Assembly (NCBI GenBank): GCA_015490255.1
Contig: WFYF01000088.1
Coordinates: 1 to 8,121 of the forward strand
DNA from: Caldifarciminota bacterium
GTDB lineage: Bacteria; Hydrothermota; Hydrothermia; S141-80
Length of the DNA stretch: 8,121 nt
Reading direction: 5' to 3'
Position 1 is the stretch's first letter, and each line of letters starts with the position of its first letter. Position numbers and translations under genes: made by a program. Of this stretch, positions 1-5,952 are shown piece by piece. The notes under the pieces were generated by a model that did not search any database, was not told where the DNA came from, and saw nothing but the letters and a program-made list of their open reading frames with translations.

Positions 1-1
1 G

Positions 2-406
2 TATATGGTCCGGATGGACGAGATGCGGGAATCGGTCCGGATCCTGAACCAGCTGCTGGACCGGATGCCGGAGGGACCGGTTCTTCTTGACGATTTCAAG
101 ATCGTGCCCCCACCCAAGGACCAGGTTTATCGGGGCATGGAGGAGCTGATCCACCATTTCAAACTGGTCTCGGAAGGGTTTTCGCCCCCGCCGGGAGAGG
201 TGTATGTGGGGGTGGAAGCGCCCAAGGGGGAACTGGGATATTACATCGTCTCGGACGGTTCACCCCGGCCTTACCGGTTCCGGGTTCGCCCCCCTTCCTT
301 CGTGAATCTTCAGGCGCTGGAGCATATCCTTCCCGGACATCTGGTGGCGGACGTGGTGGCCATCATCGGGAGTTTTGATCCCGTTTTTGGAGAGGTGGAC
401 CGATGA
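2..406 (+). CDS. nuoD: NADH-quinone oxidoreductase subunit D, C-terminal part (partial at 5' end)
   Basis: This is the C-terminal 134 residues of the 49-kDa-type subunit of respiratory complex I; the start lies left of the window. NuoD sits in the peripheral arm next to the quinone pocket and is related to the large subunit of NiFe hydrogenases. The visible part carries the family's hallmark stretches: an early R-M-D-E-M-R-E-S helix, the [20 protein letters not shown] segment in the middle, and the closing [12 protein letters not shown] tail. The tail ends exactly where complete NuoD proteins end, so the C-terminus is intact. The reading frame is open from base 2; the first in-frame ATG (base 5) is internal, not a start. 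The TGA stop overlaps the nuoE start in an ATGA, implying coupled translation. Whether NuoC is fused upstream cannot be seen. Confidence 0.97.
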   Translation, partial: YMVRMDEMRESVRILNQLLDRMPEGPVLLDDFKIVPPPKDQVYRGMEELIHHFKLVSEGFSPPPGEVYVGVEAPKGELGYYIVSDGSPRPYRFRVRPPSFVNLQALEHILPGHLVADVVAIIGSFDPVFGEVDR

Positions 407-885
407 GCACCCCGACTCTGGAAGACTTTCGCAAAAAGGTTGAGGAGATCCGGAAGCGCTTCCCTAAGGGCCATACGGCCATTCTTCCTTCGCTGCTTGC
501 CGCCCAGGAGACCTTCGGGTATGTCACCCCGGAAAGCCTTGCGCTGATCAGCGAAGTGCTGGGTGTTCCCCAGGGCATCCTGGTCCAGACCGGGAGTTAT
601 TACCATTTCATTGACTTTGAGTTCAAGGGACGCCACCGTCTGTATCTCTGTACCAACCTTTCCTGCCTCCTCAACGGCGCCATGGATCTGGTGGAACACC
701 TGAAGGTGCGGCTCGGTGTGGAGGAAGGCGAGATTACGGAAGACGGCCTGTTCTCCTTTGAGCAGGTGGAATGCATCGGTCTGTGCGACGGGGCGCCGGC
801 CGGGATTCTGGATGGGGAGCAGCATACCCATCTCACGCCGGAGCTCCTGGACCGCTTCATTGAAGGCCGCCGGAAGGGCACATGA
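403..885 (+). CDS. nuoE: NADH-quinone oxidoreductase subunit E (thioredoxin-like [2Fe-2S] protein)
   Basis: This 160-residue protein has the usual length for NuoE, the 24-kDa-type subunit that carries the N1a [2Fe-2S] cluster of the NADH-oxidising module. The four cluster ligands are visible in standard spacing: C83 and C88 (C-T-N-L-S-C) and C124 and C128 (C-I-G-L-C), the latter followed by the typical D-G-A-P. The helical N-terminal half (residues 5-60) matches the family's lead-in to the thioredoxin fold. A GGAGAGG-type ribosome site lies just before the ATG, inside nuoD. NuoE normally works with NuoF (FMN, NADH site) and sometimes NuoG, but neither follows here. NuoE-like proteins also occur in NAD-linked hydrogenases and formate dehydrogenases; the adjacent nuoD makes complex I the better call. 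Confidence 0.96.
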   Translation: MSTPTLEDFRKKVEEIRKRFPKGHTAILPSLLAAQETFGYVTPESLALISEVLGVPQGILVQTGSYYHFIDFEFKGRHRLYLCTNLSCLLNGAMDLVEHLKVRLGVEEGEITEDGLFSFEQVECIGLCDGAPAGILDGEQHTHLTPELLDRFIEGRRKGT

Positions 886-1427
886 AACTCTCCACGCTTT
901 TTTTCTTCCTGACCACGGTGGTGCTCGCGGGGTTCGGGGCGTATTTTTATGTGGAGCGCTGGCGTCCACTGGTTCAGGCGGTGGAAGATCTCAAAGAAGA
1001 TAATCTTCTTCTGGCCCGGAAACTCCGGGAACTGCGCCCTTCGGCAAAACCCGTGGAGGTGGTCCTTCCCGAAAGCACCCGGAAGGTCCTGGAAGAGGAG
1101 CGGCAGGCGGTGTTGCCCCAGCGCTTTGCCTTTCAGATCAATCAGATTTTCCGGAGAAACAGCCCCCGCCTGGCTTCCGGGGCCAACGCCGCCCTCCAGG
1201 AGCTTTTCCAGAACCTTTCGGACACGGGTCTTTCCCGGGTGGAAGTGTGGATCCCTGCATACCGGCGGGGTCGGGATCCGGGCTATGACCTGGCGGCCCG
1301 CAGAGCCGCCAGCCTGGGCAAAAAACTCCTCTCCACGGGTCTTGCCCGCGAAAAACTTCACCTTCAGTTTTCTTCAAGCACGGTGGACAGTCTGGAGATC
1401 CGGCTCTTTCGGGGAGGCAATCCATGA
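882..1427 (+). CDS. Membrane-anchored coiled-coil protein with a possible degenerate OmpA/MotB-like domain
   Basis: I do not recognise this 181-residue protein as a named gene. It opens with one hydrophobic segment (about residues 6-24, rich in F, L, V) that looks like an uncleaved signal anchor. A short heptad pattern follows (V34, L37, N41, L44, L48, L51), suggesting a dimeric or trimeric coiled coil. After a Pro/Ser linker, residues about 82-165 resemble an OmpA-like fold: a helix ending in L-x-E-L-F-x-x-L, a strand V-E-V-W-I, then a helix with R141-A142 and K-L-L-S-T-G-L, like the 'RA..V..yL...Gi' part of that family. The peptidoglycan-binding G-H-T-D motif is missing (P-A-Y-R instead), so binding is doubtful. 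The topology would put the C-terminal part outside the cytoplasmic membrane. It overlaps nuoE and gcvPB by ATGA at both ends. The gene is well supported; the domain call is inference. Confidence 0.72.
   Translation: MKLSTLFFFLTTVVLAGFGAYFYVERWRPLVQAVEDLKEDNLLLARKLRELRPSAKPVEVVLPESTRKVLEEERQAVLPQRFAFQINQIFRRNSPRLASGANAALQELFQNLSDTGLSRVEVWIPAYRRGRDPGYDLAARRAASLGKKLLSTGLAREKLHLQFSSSTVDSLEIRLFRGGNP
1411..1417 (+). promoter_or_regulatory. Ribosome binding site of gcvPB inside the upstream gene
   Basis: GGGGAGG lies 6 bases before the ATG at 1424 and within the last codons of the anchored-protein gene. It supports the ATGA overlap start for gcvPB and suggests that gcvPB can also start translation independently of its neighbour. 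Confidence 0.7.
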
Positions 1428-2872
1428 CCAGACCTTTTGAGCCTACCATCTTTGAGCTCTCTCGCCCCGGTCGCCGCGGGCTGGAGATGGATGACGGGGC
1501 TTTTCCGGATGTTCCGAAAGAAATTCCCACCGCCCTGCAACGGCATCTGGACCTGGAACTTCCCGAGGTCTCCGAGCCCGAGGTGATCCGGCACTTTGTT
1601 CGCCTCTCCCGGGCGAACTACCACCTGGATCTGGGGATCTATCCTCTTGGATCCTGCACGATGAAACACAACCCCCGGGTGAACGAGCACCTCGCCCGGC
1701 TGCCCGGATTTCTGGCGATCCATCCCCTCCAGCCGGAAGAGACCGTCCAGGGGGCTCTGAAACTGATGAAGGCTCTGGAGGAAGCCCTCACCGCCATCAC
1801 CGGGATGGACGCTGCCACCCTTCAGCCCGCTGCCGGTGCCCAGGGAGAGCTCACCGCTCTTCTGATGATCCGGGCCTACCATACCGCGCAGGGAAACCCC
1901 CGGAAAATCGTGCTGGTGCCAGACTCCGCCCACGGCACCAACCCGGCTTCCACCACCCTGGCGGGGTATGAGAGCGTCTCCATCCCTTCCACGCCGGAGG
2001 GGCTGGTGGATCTTGCCGCGCTGAAGGAACGCCTTTCGGAAGACGTGGCCGCCCTGATGATCACCAACCCCAACACGCTGGGGCTCTTTGAGGTGCAGAT
2101 CCGGGAAATCGTGGAGGCCGTGCACCAGGCGGGAGGGCTGGTGTATATGGACGGGGCCAACCTCAACGCTCTGCTGGGTTACGTTCGTCCGGGGGATGTG
2201 GGGGTGGACGCCATGCACATCAACCTCCACAAAACCTTTTCCACACCTCACGGCGGTGGCGGTCCCGGGGCAGGCCCGGTGGTGGTGAAAGCCCATCTGG
2301 AGCCTTTTCTTCCTGTGCCCCGGATCGTGGAAGACGAGGACGGAATCCTGCGCTTTTCCTTTGATGCGCCCCAATCCATCGGGAAGGTTCTGGGATTCTG
2401 GGGGCATTTCCTGGTGATGGTGCGGGCCTATGCCTATGTCCGCCGGTTGGGACCGGAAGGACTCCGGGAAGTGGCGGAGAACGCCGTGCTCAACGCCAAT
2501 TACCTTTTCCATCTGGTCAAAAACCTTTTTGAGCCCGCTTCTCCCCTGCCGCCCATGCACGAGTTTGTGGTGAGTCTGGCCCGGCTCAAGAAAGAGACAG
2601 GCGTTCGGGCCATTGACGTGGCCAAACGGCTTCTGGATTATGGGGTGTATGCGCCCACCGTGTATTTCCCTCTGATCGTGCCGGAAGCCTTCATGGTGGA
2701 GCCCACCGAAACCGAAACGCGGGAGACGCTGGAGCGCTATGCCGATGTGCTGAAGAAGGTGGTCCAGGAAGCCCGCGAACAGCCGGAACTTCTGAAAGAG
2801 GCGCCCCATACCACGCCGGTCCGGCGTCTGAACGAGGCCAAAGCGTCCCGGGAACTCGTGGTGCGGGAGTGA
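1424..2872 (+). CDS. gcvPB: Glycine dehydrogenase (decarboxylating) subunit 2, P-protein beta chain
   Basis: This is the PLP-carrying half of the split glycine cleavage P-protein. Together with GcvPA it decarboxylates glycine and passes the aminomethyl group to the lipoyl arm of the H protein. At 482 residues it has the usual full length. Visible landmarks are the N-terminal L-S-R-P-G-R-R-G, the P74-L-G-S-C-T-M-K81 motif, a Gly/Ala-rich cofactor region near residue 130, S-A-H-G-T-N-P around residues 167-173, and the PLP lysine K270 in H-K-T-F-S-T-P-H-G-G-G-G-P-G. The C-terminus keeps the family's P-T-V-Y-F-P and E-P-T-E-T-E stretches. A GGGGAGG ribosome site precedes the ATG, which overlaps the upstream stop. 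gcvPA, which usually lies directly upstream, is not in this window and must be elsewhere if the enzyme works. Confidence 0.97.
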   Translation: MTRPFEPTIFELSRPGRRGLEMDDGAFPDVPKEIPTALQRHLDLELPEVSEPEVIRHFVRLSRANYHLDLGIYPLGSCTMKHNPRVNEHLARLPGFLAIHPLQPEETVQGALKLMKALEEALTAITGMDAATLQPAAGAQGELTALLMIRAYHTAQGNPRKIVLVPDSAHGTNPASTTLAGYESVSIPSTPEGLVDLAALKERLSEDVAALMITNPNTLGLFEVQIREIVEAVHQAGGLVYMDGANLNALLGYVRPGDVGVDAMHINLHKTFSTPHGGGGPGAGPVVVKAHLEPFLPVPRIVEDEDGILRFSFDAPQSIGKVLGFWGHFLVMVRAYAYVRRLGPEGLREVAENAVLNANYLFHLVKNLFEPASPLPPMHEFVVSLARLKKETGVRAIDVAKRLLDYGVYAPTVYFPLIVPEAFMVEPTETETRETLERYADVLKKVVQEAREQPELLKEAPHTTPVRRLNEAKASRELVVRE

Positions 2873-3189
2873 TGCGACCCTTTCGGAGAGGAGAGCGCCT
2901 TGGTGAAGAGCTGCGTAAGGTTCTGGCAGACATTTTTCTGGAGATGGACGATCCGCTGCTTCGCCGGGTGAGCCTCCACCGGATTGATGTGCGGGACGAT
3001 CTGGAAGAGGCCCGGGTGTTTTATTCCCTTCTCTTCGGAACCGAGGAAGATCGGAAAGCGGCTCAACAACGTCTGGAGGCCCTTCAGGGAGAACTCCGCC
3101 GCCGGGTGGGGAAAGAGCTTTATATCCGGAAAGCCCCGGTGTTCCGATTCGTTTATGTGGAGGAAAGCGAATGGACGGATTCCTTTTGA
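2872..3189 (+). CDS. rbfA: 30S ribosome-binding factor A
   Basis: RbfA binds the 30S subunit during late assembly and helps 16S rRNA 5'-end maturation. The 105-residue product matches the single KH-like domain: an R-x-x-E-x-L-R-K-V-L-A-D-I helix (about 12-22), the strand V-S-L-H-R-I-D-V-R-D-D-L-E-E-A-R-V with the typical 'V..V.vs.Dl..A.V' pattern, a helix with Q-R-L-E-A-L-Q-G-E-L-R-R-R-V-G, and the final R-K-A-P-V-F-R-F-V-Y strand. The usual tail after 'F.yD.s' is nearly absent, making this a minimal version. The start is ambiguous: ATG at 2872 (1-base TGATG overlap with gcvPB) or GTG at 2869 (GTGA overlap, one extra residue). Its 3' end overlaps truB by 19 bases. infB, the common upstream partner, is replaced by gcvPB. 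Confidence 0.94.
   Translation: MRPFRRGERLGEELRKVLADIFLEMDDPLLRRVSLHRIDVRDDLEEARVFYSLLFGTEEDRKAAQQRLEALQGELRRRVGKELYIRKAPVFRFVYVEESEWTDSF
3159..3163 (+). promoter_or_regulatory. Ribosome binding site of truB inside rbfA
   Basis: GGAGG followed by AAA lies 7 bases before the ATG at 3171. This spacing fixes the truB start inside the end of rbfA and supports the 19-base overlap. Confidence 0.75.
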
Positions 3190-4058
3190 TTGACAAGCCC
3201 AAAGGGATCACCTCCCACGGGGTGGTGGACCGGATCCGGAAACTTCTGGGGATCCGGAAGGTGGGCCATTCGGGGAGCCTGGATCCCCATGCCACCGGAC
3301 TCCTTATTCTGGGGATCGGAAAAGCCACCCGGTTCCTTCCCTTTTTGATGGATCTGCCCAAGACCTATCTGGCCACCTTCCGCCTGGGGGTGCTCACCGA
3401 CACCCTGGACCTCACGGGGGAGGTGCTGGTGAGGAAGGATGTGCCTCCCCTGACCCGGGAAAAGGTGGAGCAGGCTCTCCGGAAGTTCCGTGGGGAGATT
3501 GATCAGGCACCACCGGCCTTTTCAGCGAAAAAAATCCAGGGAAAGCGCCTGTATGAGCTTGCCCGGGAAGGGGTGCTGGTGAGTCCCGGGAAGAAGCGGG
3601 TGACGATTTATGAACTGGAACTGCTGGATATGGAACCCGAACGCCTTTTTCTGAGGACCCGGGTGTCCAAGGGGACCTATATCCGCTCCCTCGCCCGGGA
3701 TATCGCCGAAGCCCTCGGAACGGTGGGGGTGGTGGAGGAACTCCGGCGGGTGGCCATCGGTCCTTACCGGGTGGAAGAGGCCACACCCCTGGAGGACGAG
3801 GAAGCCCTCCGGGAACGGGTGCTTCCTCTGGATGAGGGGCTTCGTCATCTGGGACGTGTGGTCCTCAAACCCCGGGGGGTGGTGCGATTCGTCAACGGGA
3901 ACCGGGTTTCTCTCCACGCCCTGGCCCAGCGAGGAACCACCATGTTCCAGCACGTGCGGGTGTATGATCCGGAGGGGCACTTTCTCGGGATCGGGATGCT
4001 GACCTGGGAAGGGCTTTATCCGGAACGGCTTCTTCCGGTTGAGGAGCGCAGACGATGA
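3171..4058 (+). CDS. truB: tRNA pseudouridine(55) synthase TruB
   Basis: TruB converts U55 in the T-loop of tRNAs to pseudouridine and also acts as a tRNA folding chaperone. The N-terminus G-F-L-L-I-D-K-P-K-G-I-T-S-H is the classic family opening. The catalytic aspartate is D38 in G-H-S-G-S-L-D-P-H-A-T-G-L-L. Two further motifs are intact: S-A-K-K-I-Q-G-K-R-L-Y-E-L-A-R-E-G in the middle, and S-K-G-T-Y-I-R-S-L-A-R-D (residues 166-177). At 295 residues it has normal length. Residues from about 225 form a C-terminal extension with V-R-F-V-N-G-N-R-V and a final Y-D-P-E-G-H-F-L-G-I-G strand, consistent with a PUA-like RNA-binding domain. It overlaps rbfA and ends in an ATGA with ribF, so the three genes are probably translationally coupled. 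Confidence 0.97.
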   Translation: MDGFLLIDKPKGITSHGVVDRIRKLLGIRKVGHSGSLDPHATGLLILGIGKATRFLPFLMDLPKTYLATFRLGVLTDTLDLTGEVLVRKDVPPLTREKVEQALRKFRGEIDQAPPAFSAKKIQGKRLYELAREGVLVSPGKKRVTIYELELLDMEPERLFLRTRVSKGTYIRSLARDIAEALGTVGVVEELRRVAIGPYRVEEATPLEDEEALRERVLPLDEGLRHLGRVVLKPRGVVRFVNGNRVSLHALAQRGTTMFQHVRVYDPEGHFLGIGMLTWEGLYPERLLPVEERRR

Positions 4059-5014
4059 CGCGGTTCCTTTCTTTTCAGGAACTCCGGCTGGACGGGTCGG
4101 TGGTGGTGGTGGGGACCTTTGACGGTCTCCACCGGGCCCATCGGGAGCTTATCGGATGGGTGCGCTGGCTGGCCTCCCGGTTTCAGGTGCCCTCGGTGGT
4201 GCTGTATTTCCCCTTTTCCCCTCGCTTCCTGCCCGAACCCCGCCGGTCACAGCTTTTCACTCCGGAGGAAAAACGGGAAGCCTTTGAAATCGCCGGAGTG
4301 GATATCGCCTCAGAACTGCCCATTGAGAAAACGCTGAAAATCCCGGCAGAGGATTTCCTCCGGGATCTGAAAACCCGTCTGGGTGCCCGTGCGGTGGTGA
4401 TGGGATACAATCACCGATTCGGACACCGCCGGGAGGGCGACGCAGCATGGCTGGCGAACCGGGTGGAATCCCTGGATCTTTCTCTCCTCGTGGTTCCGCC
4501 TGTGCGGCTGGAGGGGGAGGTGGTGAACAGCGAGCGGATTCGCACCCTCCTGCGAGAGGGGGATCTGCAGAAAGCCAACGCCATGCTCTCCGCACCTTAT
4601 TCCGTTCCTGGAAAGGTGATTCGCGGGAAGGGGCTTGGCCGCAAACTCGGTTATCCCACGGCCAATCTGGAGGTGCACCCCTGGAAACTCCTTCCCAGAG
4701 TGGGTATCTATGCAGGATGGGCCCGTTTTCAGGGGATGACCCGCCCTGCGGCCATCTCCGTGGGGTTCCGCCCCACCGTGGATGCGTCCCCGGCCCCTGA
4801 ACCTGTGGTGGAAGCCCACATCCTGGGGTTTGAAGGGGATCTCTACGGTGAGCAGGTGACGCTGGACTTTGTGTGCTATCTCCGGGATGAGCAGAAGTTT
4901 TCTTCCCTGGACGAGCTCAAAGAGGCCATCCGGAAGGACGTTCAGGAGGTTTACCGGGTTCTCCCGACCTATGTCCGTCCGGAGGCAGAACCATGGCTTC
5001 GGTCCTCCTCATAG
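4055..5014 (+). CDS. ribF: Bifunctional riboflavin kinase / FAD synthetase
   Basis: RibF phosphorylates riboflavin to FMN and then adenylylates FMN to FAD. The N-terminal nucleotidyltransferase domain (about 1-175) shows G20-T-F-D-G-L-H-R-A-H29, a variant of the usual G-x-F-D-G-x-H-x-G-H, and N158-S-E-R-I-R163, matching the S-S-T-x-I-R motif. The flavokinase domain (about 178-305) carries G195-R-K-L-G-Y-P-T-A-N204, then G-I-Y-A-G-W, and ends with the usual L-R-D-E-Q-K-F segment and a C-terminal helix. The length of 319 residues is typical. A GAGGAG site about 8 bases before the ATG supports this start. It is the only gene here ending in TAG, and its last 22 bases overlap the next gene. The linkage rbfA-truB-ribF is widespread in bacteria. 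Confidence 0.97.
   Translation: MTRFLSFQELRLDGSVVVVGTFDGLHRAHRELIGWVRWLASRFQVPSVVLYFPFSPRFLPEPRRSQLFTPEEKREAFEIAGVDIASELPIEKTLKIPAEDFLRDLKTRLGARAVVMGYNHRFGHRREGDAAWLANRVESLDLSLLVVPPVRLEGEVVNSERIRTLLREGDLQKANAMLSAPYSVPGKVIRGKGLGRKLGYPTANLEVHPWKLLPRVGIYAGWARFQGMTRPAAISVGFRPTVDASPAPEPVVEAHILGFEGDLYGEQVTLDFVCYLRDEQKFSSLDELKEAIRKDVQEVYRVLPTYVRPEAEPWLRSSS
4981..4985 (+). promoter_or_regulatory. Ribosome binding site of the dehydrogenase gene inside ribF
   Basis: GGAGG lies 7 bases before the ATG at 4993. It supports starting the dehydrogenase there, 22 bases before ribF ends, which also keeps the complete Rossmann opening strand. Confidence 0.7.
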
Positions 5015-5952
5015 GATTTGGACCCATTGGCCAGGCGGTGGCCCGCAGAGTTCTGGAAGATCCCGGGCTGGAACTCGTGGGGGTGGTGGACATTCGGCCG
5101 GAGTGGGTGGGTAAGGATGCAGGAGAAATCGTCGGCGGAGAGCCCATCGGGGTTCAGGTGTATGGGGAAATTGCCCGGGCACCCCGGGCTACCCTTGCCC
5201 TGCACCACACCCGTTCTCATCTTCCCGATGTGCTGCCGGACCTTCTCCTCCTGATTGAGCGGGGCATGCACGTGGTTTCCACCACAGAAGAACTGGCCTA
5301 TCCCTGGGCTCACCATCCGGAGGCTTCCCGGCATCTGGACGAGGTTGCCCGTCGCAAGGGAGTCTCTGTGGTCGGTGTGGGGGTGAATCCGGGGTTTGTG
5401 ATGGACGTCCTGCCCGCTTTTCTGGCCCGCTCAAGCCTGCACATCCAGCGGGTGGAAGTGTTCCGGTTTCAGGAAGCCCGTTATCGGCGGGAACCCCTCC
5501 AGCGCAAGATCGGAGCGGGATTGATGCCGGAGGAATTTGAGGCCCGCCGGGAGGAACTGGGCCATGTGGGCCTTGTGGAATCAGCCCATCTGCTGGCGAG
5601 GCTTCTGGGGTTTTCCCTTACCCGGGTAGAAGAAAACCTTGCACCGCTTGTGGCAGAACGGTATGAATGCACACGATTTGTGACCATTGAGCCCGGACAG
5701 GTCCGGGGAATACGCCAGGTGGTGCGCGGATTTGAGGGTCTGCACGAGCGGGTGGTGCTTCACCTGGAAATGGCGGTGGGGATCCCATCGCCCCGGGACG
5801 AGATCCGGGTGGATGGGGAACCGTCTTTTACGGTCCGGGTGGAAGGGGGGATGCCGGGAGATGAGGTGACGGCCAATCTGGCCGTTCAGGCGGCCCGCCG
5901 GATCCATGCCCTTCCGGCCGGCCTTCGCCATGCCGGGGAGGTGCTGCTGTGA
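4993..5952 (+). CDS. NAD(P)-dependent dehydrogenase, 2,4-diaminopentanoate dehydrogenase-like (DapB-type Rossmann fold)
   Basis: This 319-residue protein begins with a Rossmann strand and loop, V-L-L-I-G-F-G-P-I-G (G8-x-G-x-x-G13), followed by V-V-D-I-R-P-E-W-V-G-K-D-A-G-E-I, as in dihydrodipicolinate-reductase-like proteins. The central motifs T98-E-E-L-A-Y-P104, G-V-G-V-N132-P-G and G190-H-V-G-L-V-E-S197 match the 2,4-diaminopentanoate dehydrogenase (Ord) family, which oxidatively deaminates a diamino acid in anaerobic ornithine breakdown. The aspartate after the second strand (D34-I-R) hints at NAD preference, but this is uncertain. None of the other ornithine-pathway genes are present, so the true substrate is open; many members of this family are uncharacterised. 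True DapB is unlikely because the S/T-x-E-E-x-A-Y-P and G-H-V-G signatures belong to the Ord branch. It overlaps ribF by 22 bases and the next gene by a GTGA. Confidence 0.82.
   Translation: MASVLLIGFGPIGQAVARRVLEDPGLELVGVVDIRPEWVGKDAGEIVGGEPIGVQVYGEIARAPRATLALHHTRSHLPDVLPDLLLLIERGMHVVSTTEELAYPWAHHPEASRHLDEVARRKGVSVVGVGVNPGFVMDVLPAFLARSSLHIQRVEVFRFQEARYRREPLQRKIGAGLMPEEFEARREELGHVGLVESAHLLARLLGFSLTRVEENLAPLVAERYECTRFVTIEPGQVRGIRQVVRGFEGLHERVVLHLEMAVGIPSPRDEIRVDGEPSFTVRVEGGMPGDEVTANLAVQAARRIHALPAGLRHAGEVLL
5935..5941 (+). promoter_or_regulatory. Ribosome binding site that decides the GTG start of the glycosyltransferase gene
   Basis: GGGGAGG lies 7 bases before the GTG at 5949 but 19 bases before the first in-frame ATG at 5961. 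The spacing favours GTG, giving a GTGA overlap with the dehydrogenase stop and an N-terminus M-K-K-V-M-V-I-P-T. Confidence 0.72.

Noticed and set aside
600..1361. A 253-codon minus-strand frame opposite nuoE and the anchored protein
   Set aside because: The plus-strand genes have ATGA junctions, ribosome sites and motifs; this frame has none of these and a low-complexity basic composition.
1364..3361. A 665-codon open frame on the minus strand opposite gcvPB and rbfA
   Set aside because: It lies antisense to well-identified genes, has a His/Gly/Pro/Gln-rich composition typical of shadow frames in GC-rich DNA, and shows no recognisable domain.
4085..4120. GGT/GTG-rich runs that look like a short tandem repeat
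   Set aside because: They encode the Val-rich first strand of RibF (V-V-V-V-G) and arise from codon choice; similar short runs occur at other strand-coding sites.
4993..5952. Reading the dehydrogenase as dapB (4-hydroxy-tetrahydrodipicolinate reductase)
   Set aside because: The Rossmann start is DapB-like, but the E-E-x-A-Y-P, N-P-G and G-H-V-G-x-x-E-S motifs fit the 2,4-diaminopentanoate dehydrogenase family, and the DapB catalytic His/Lys motif is not seen.
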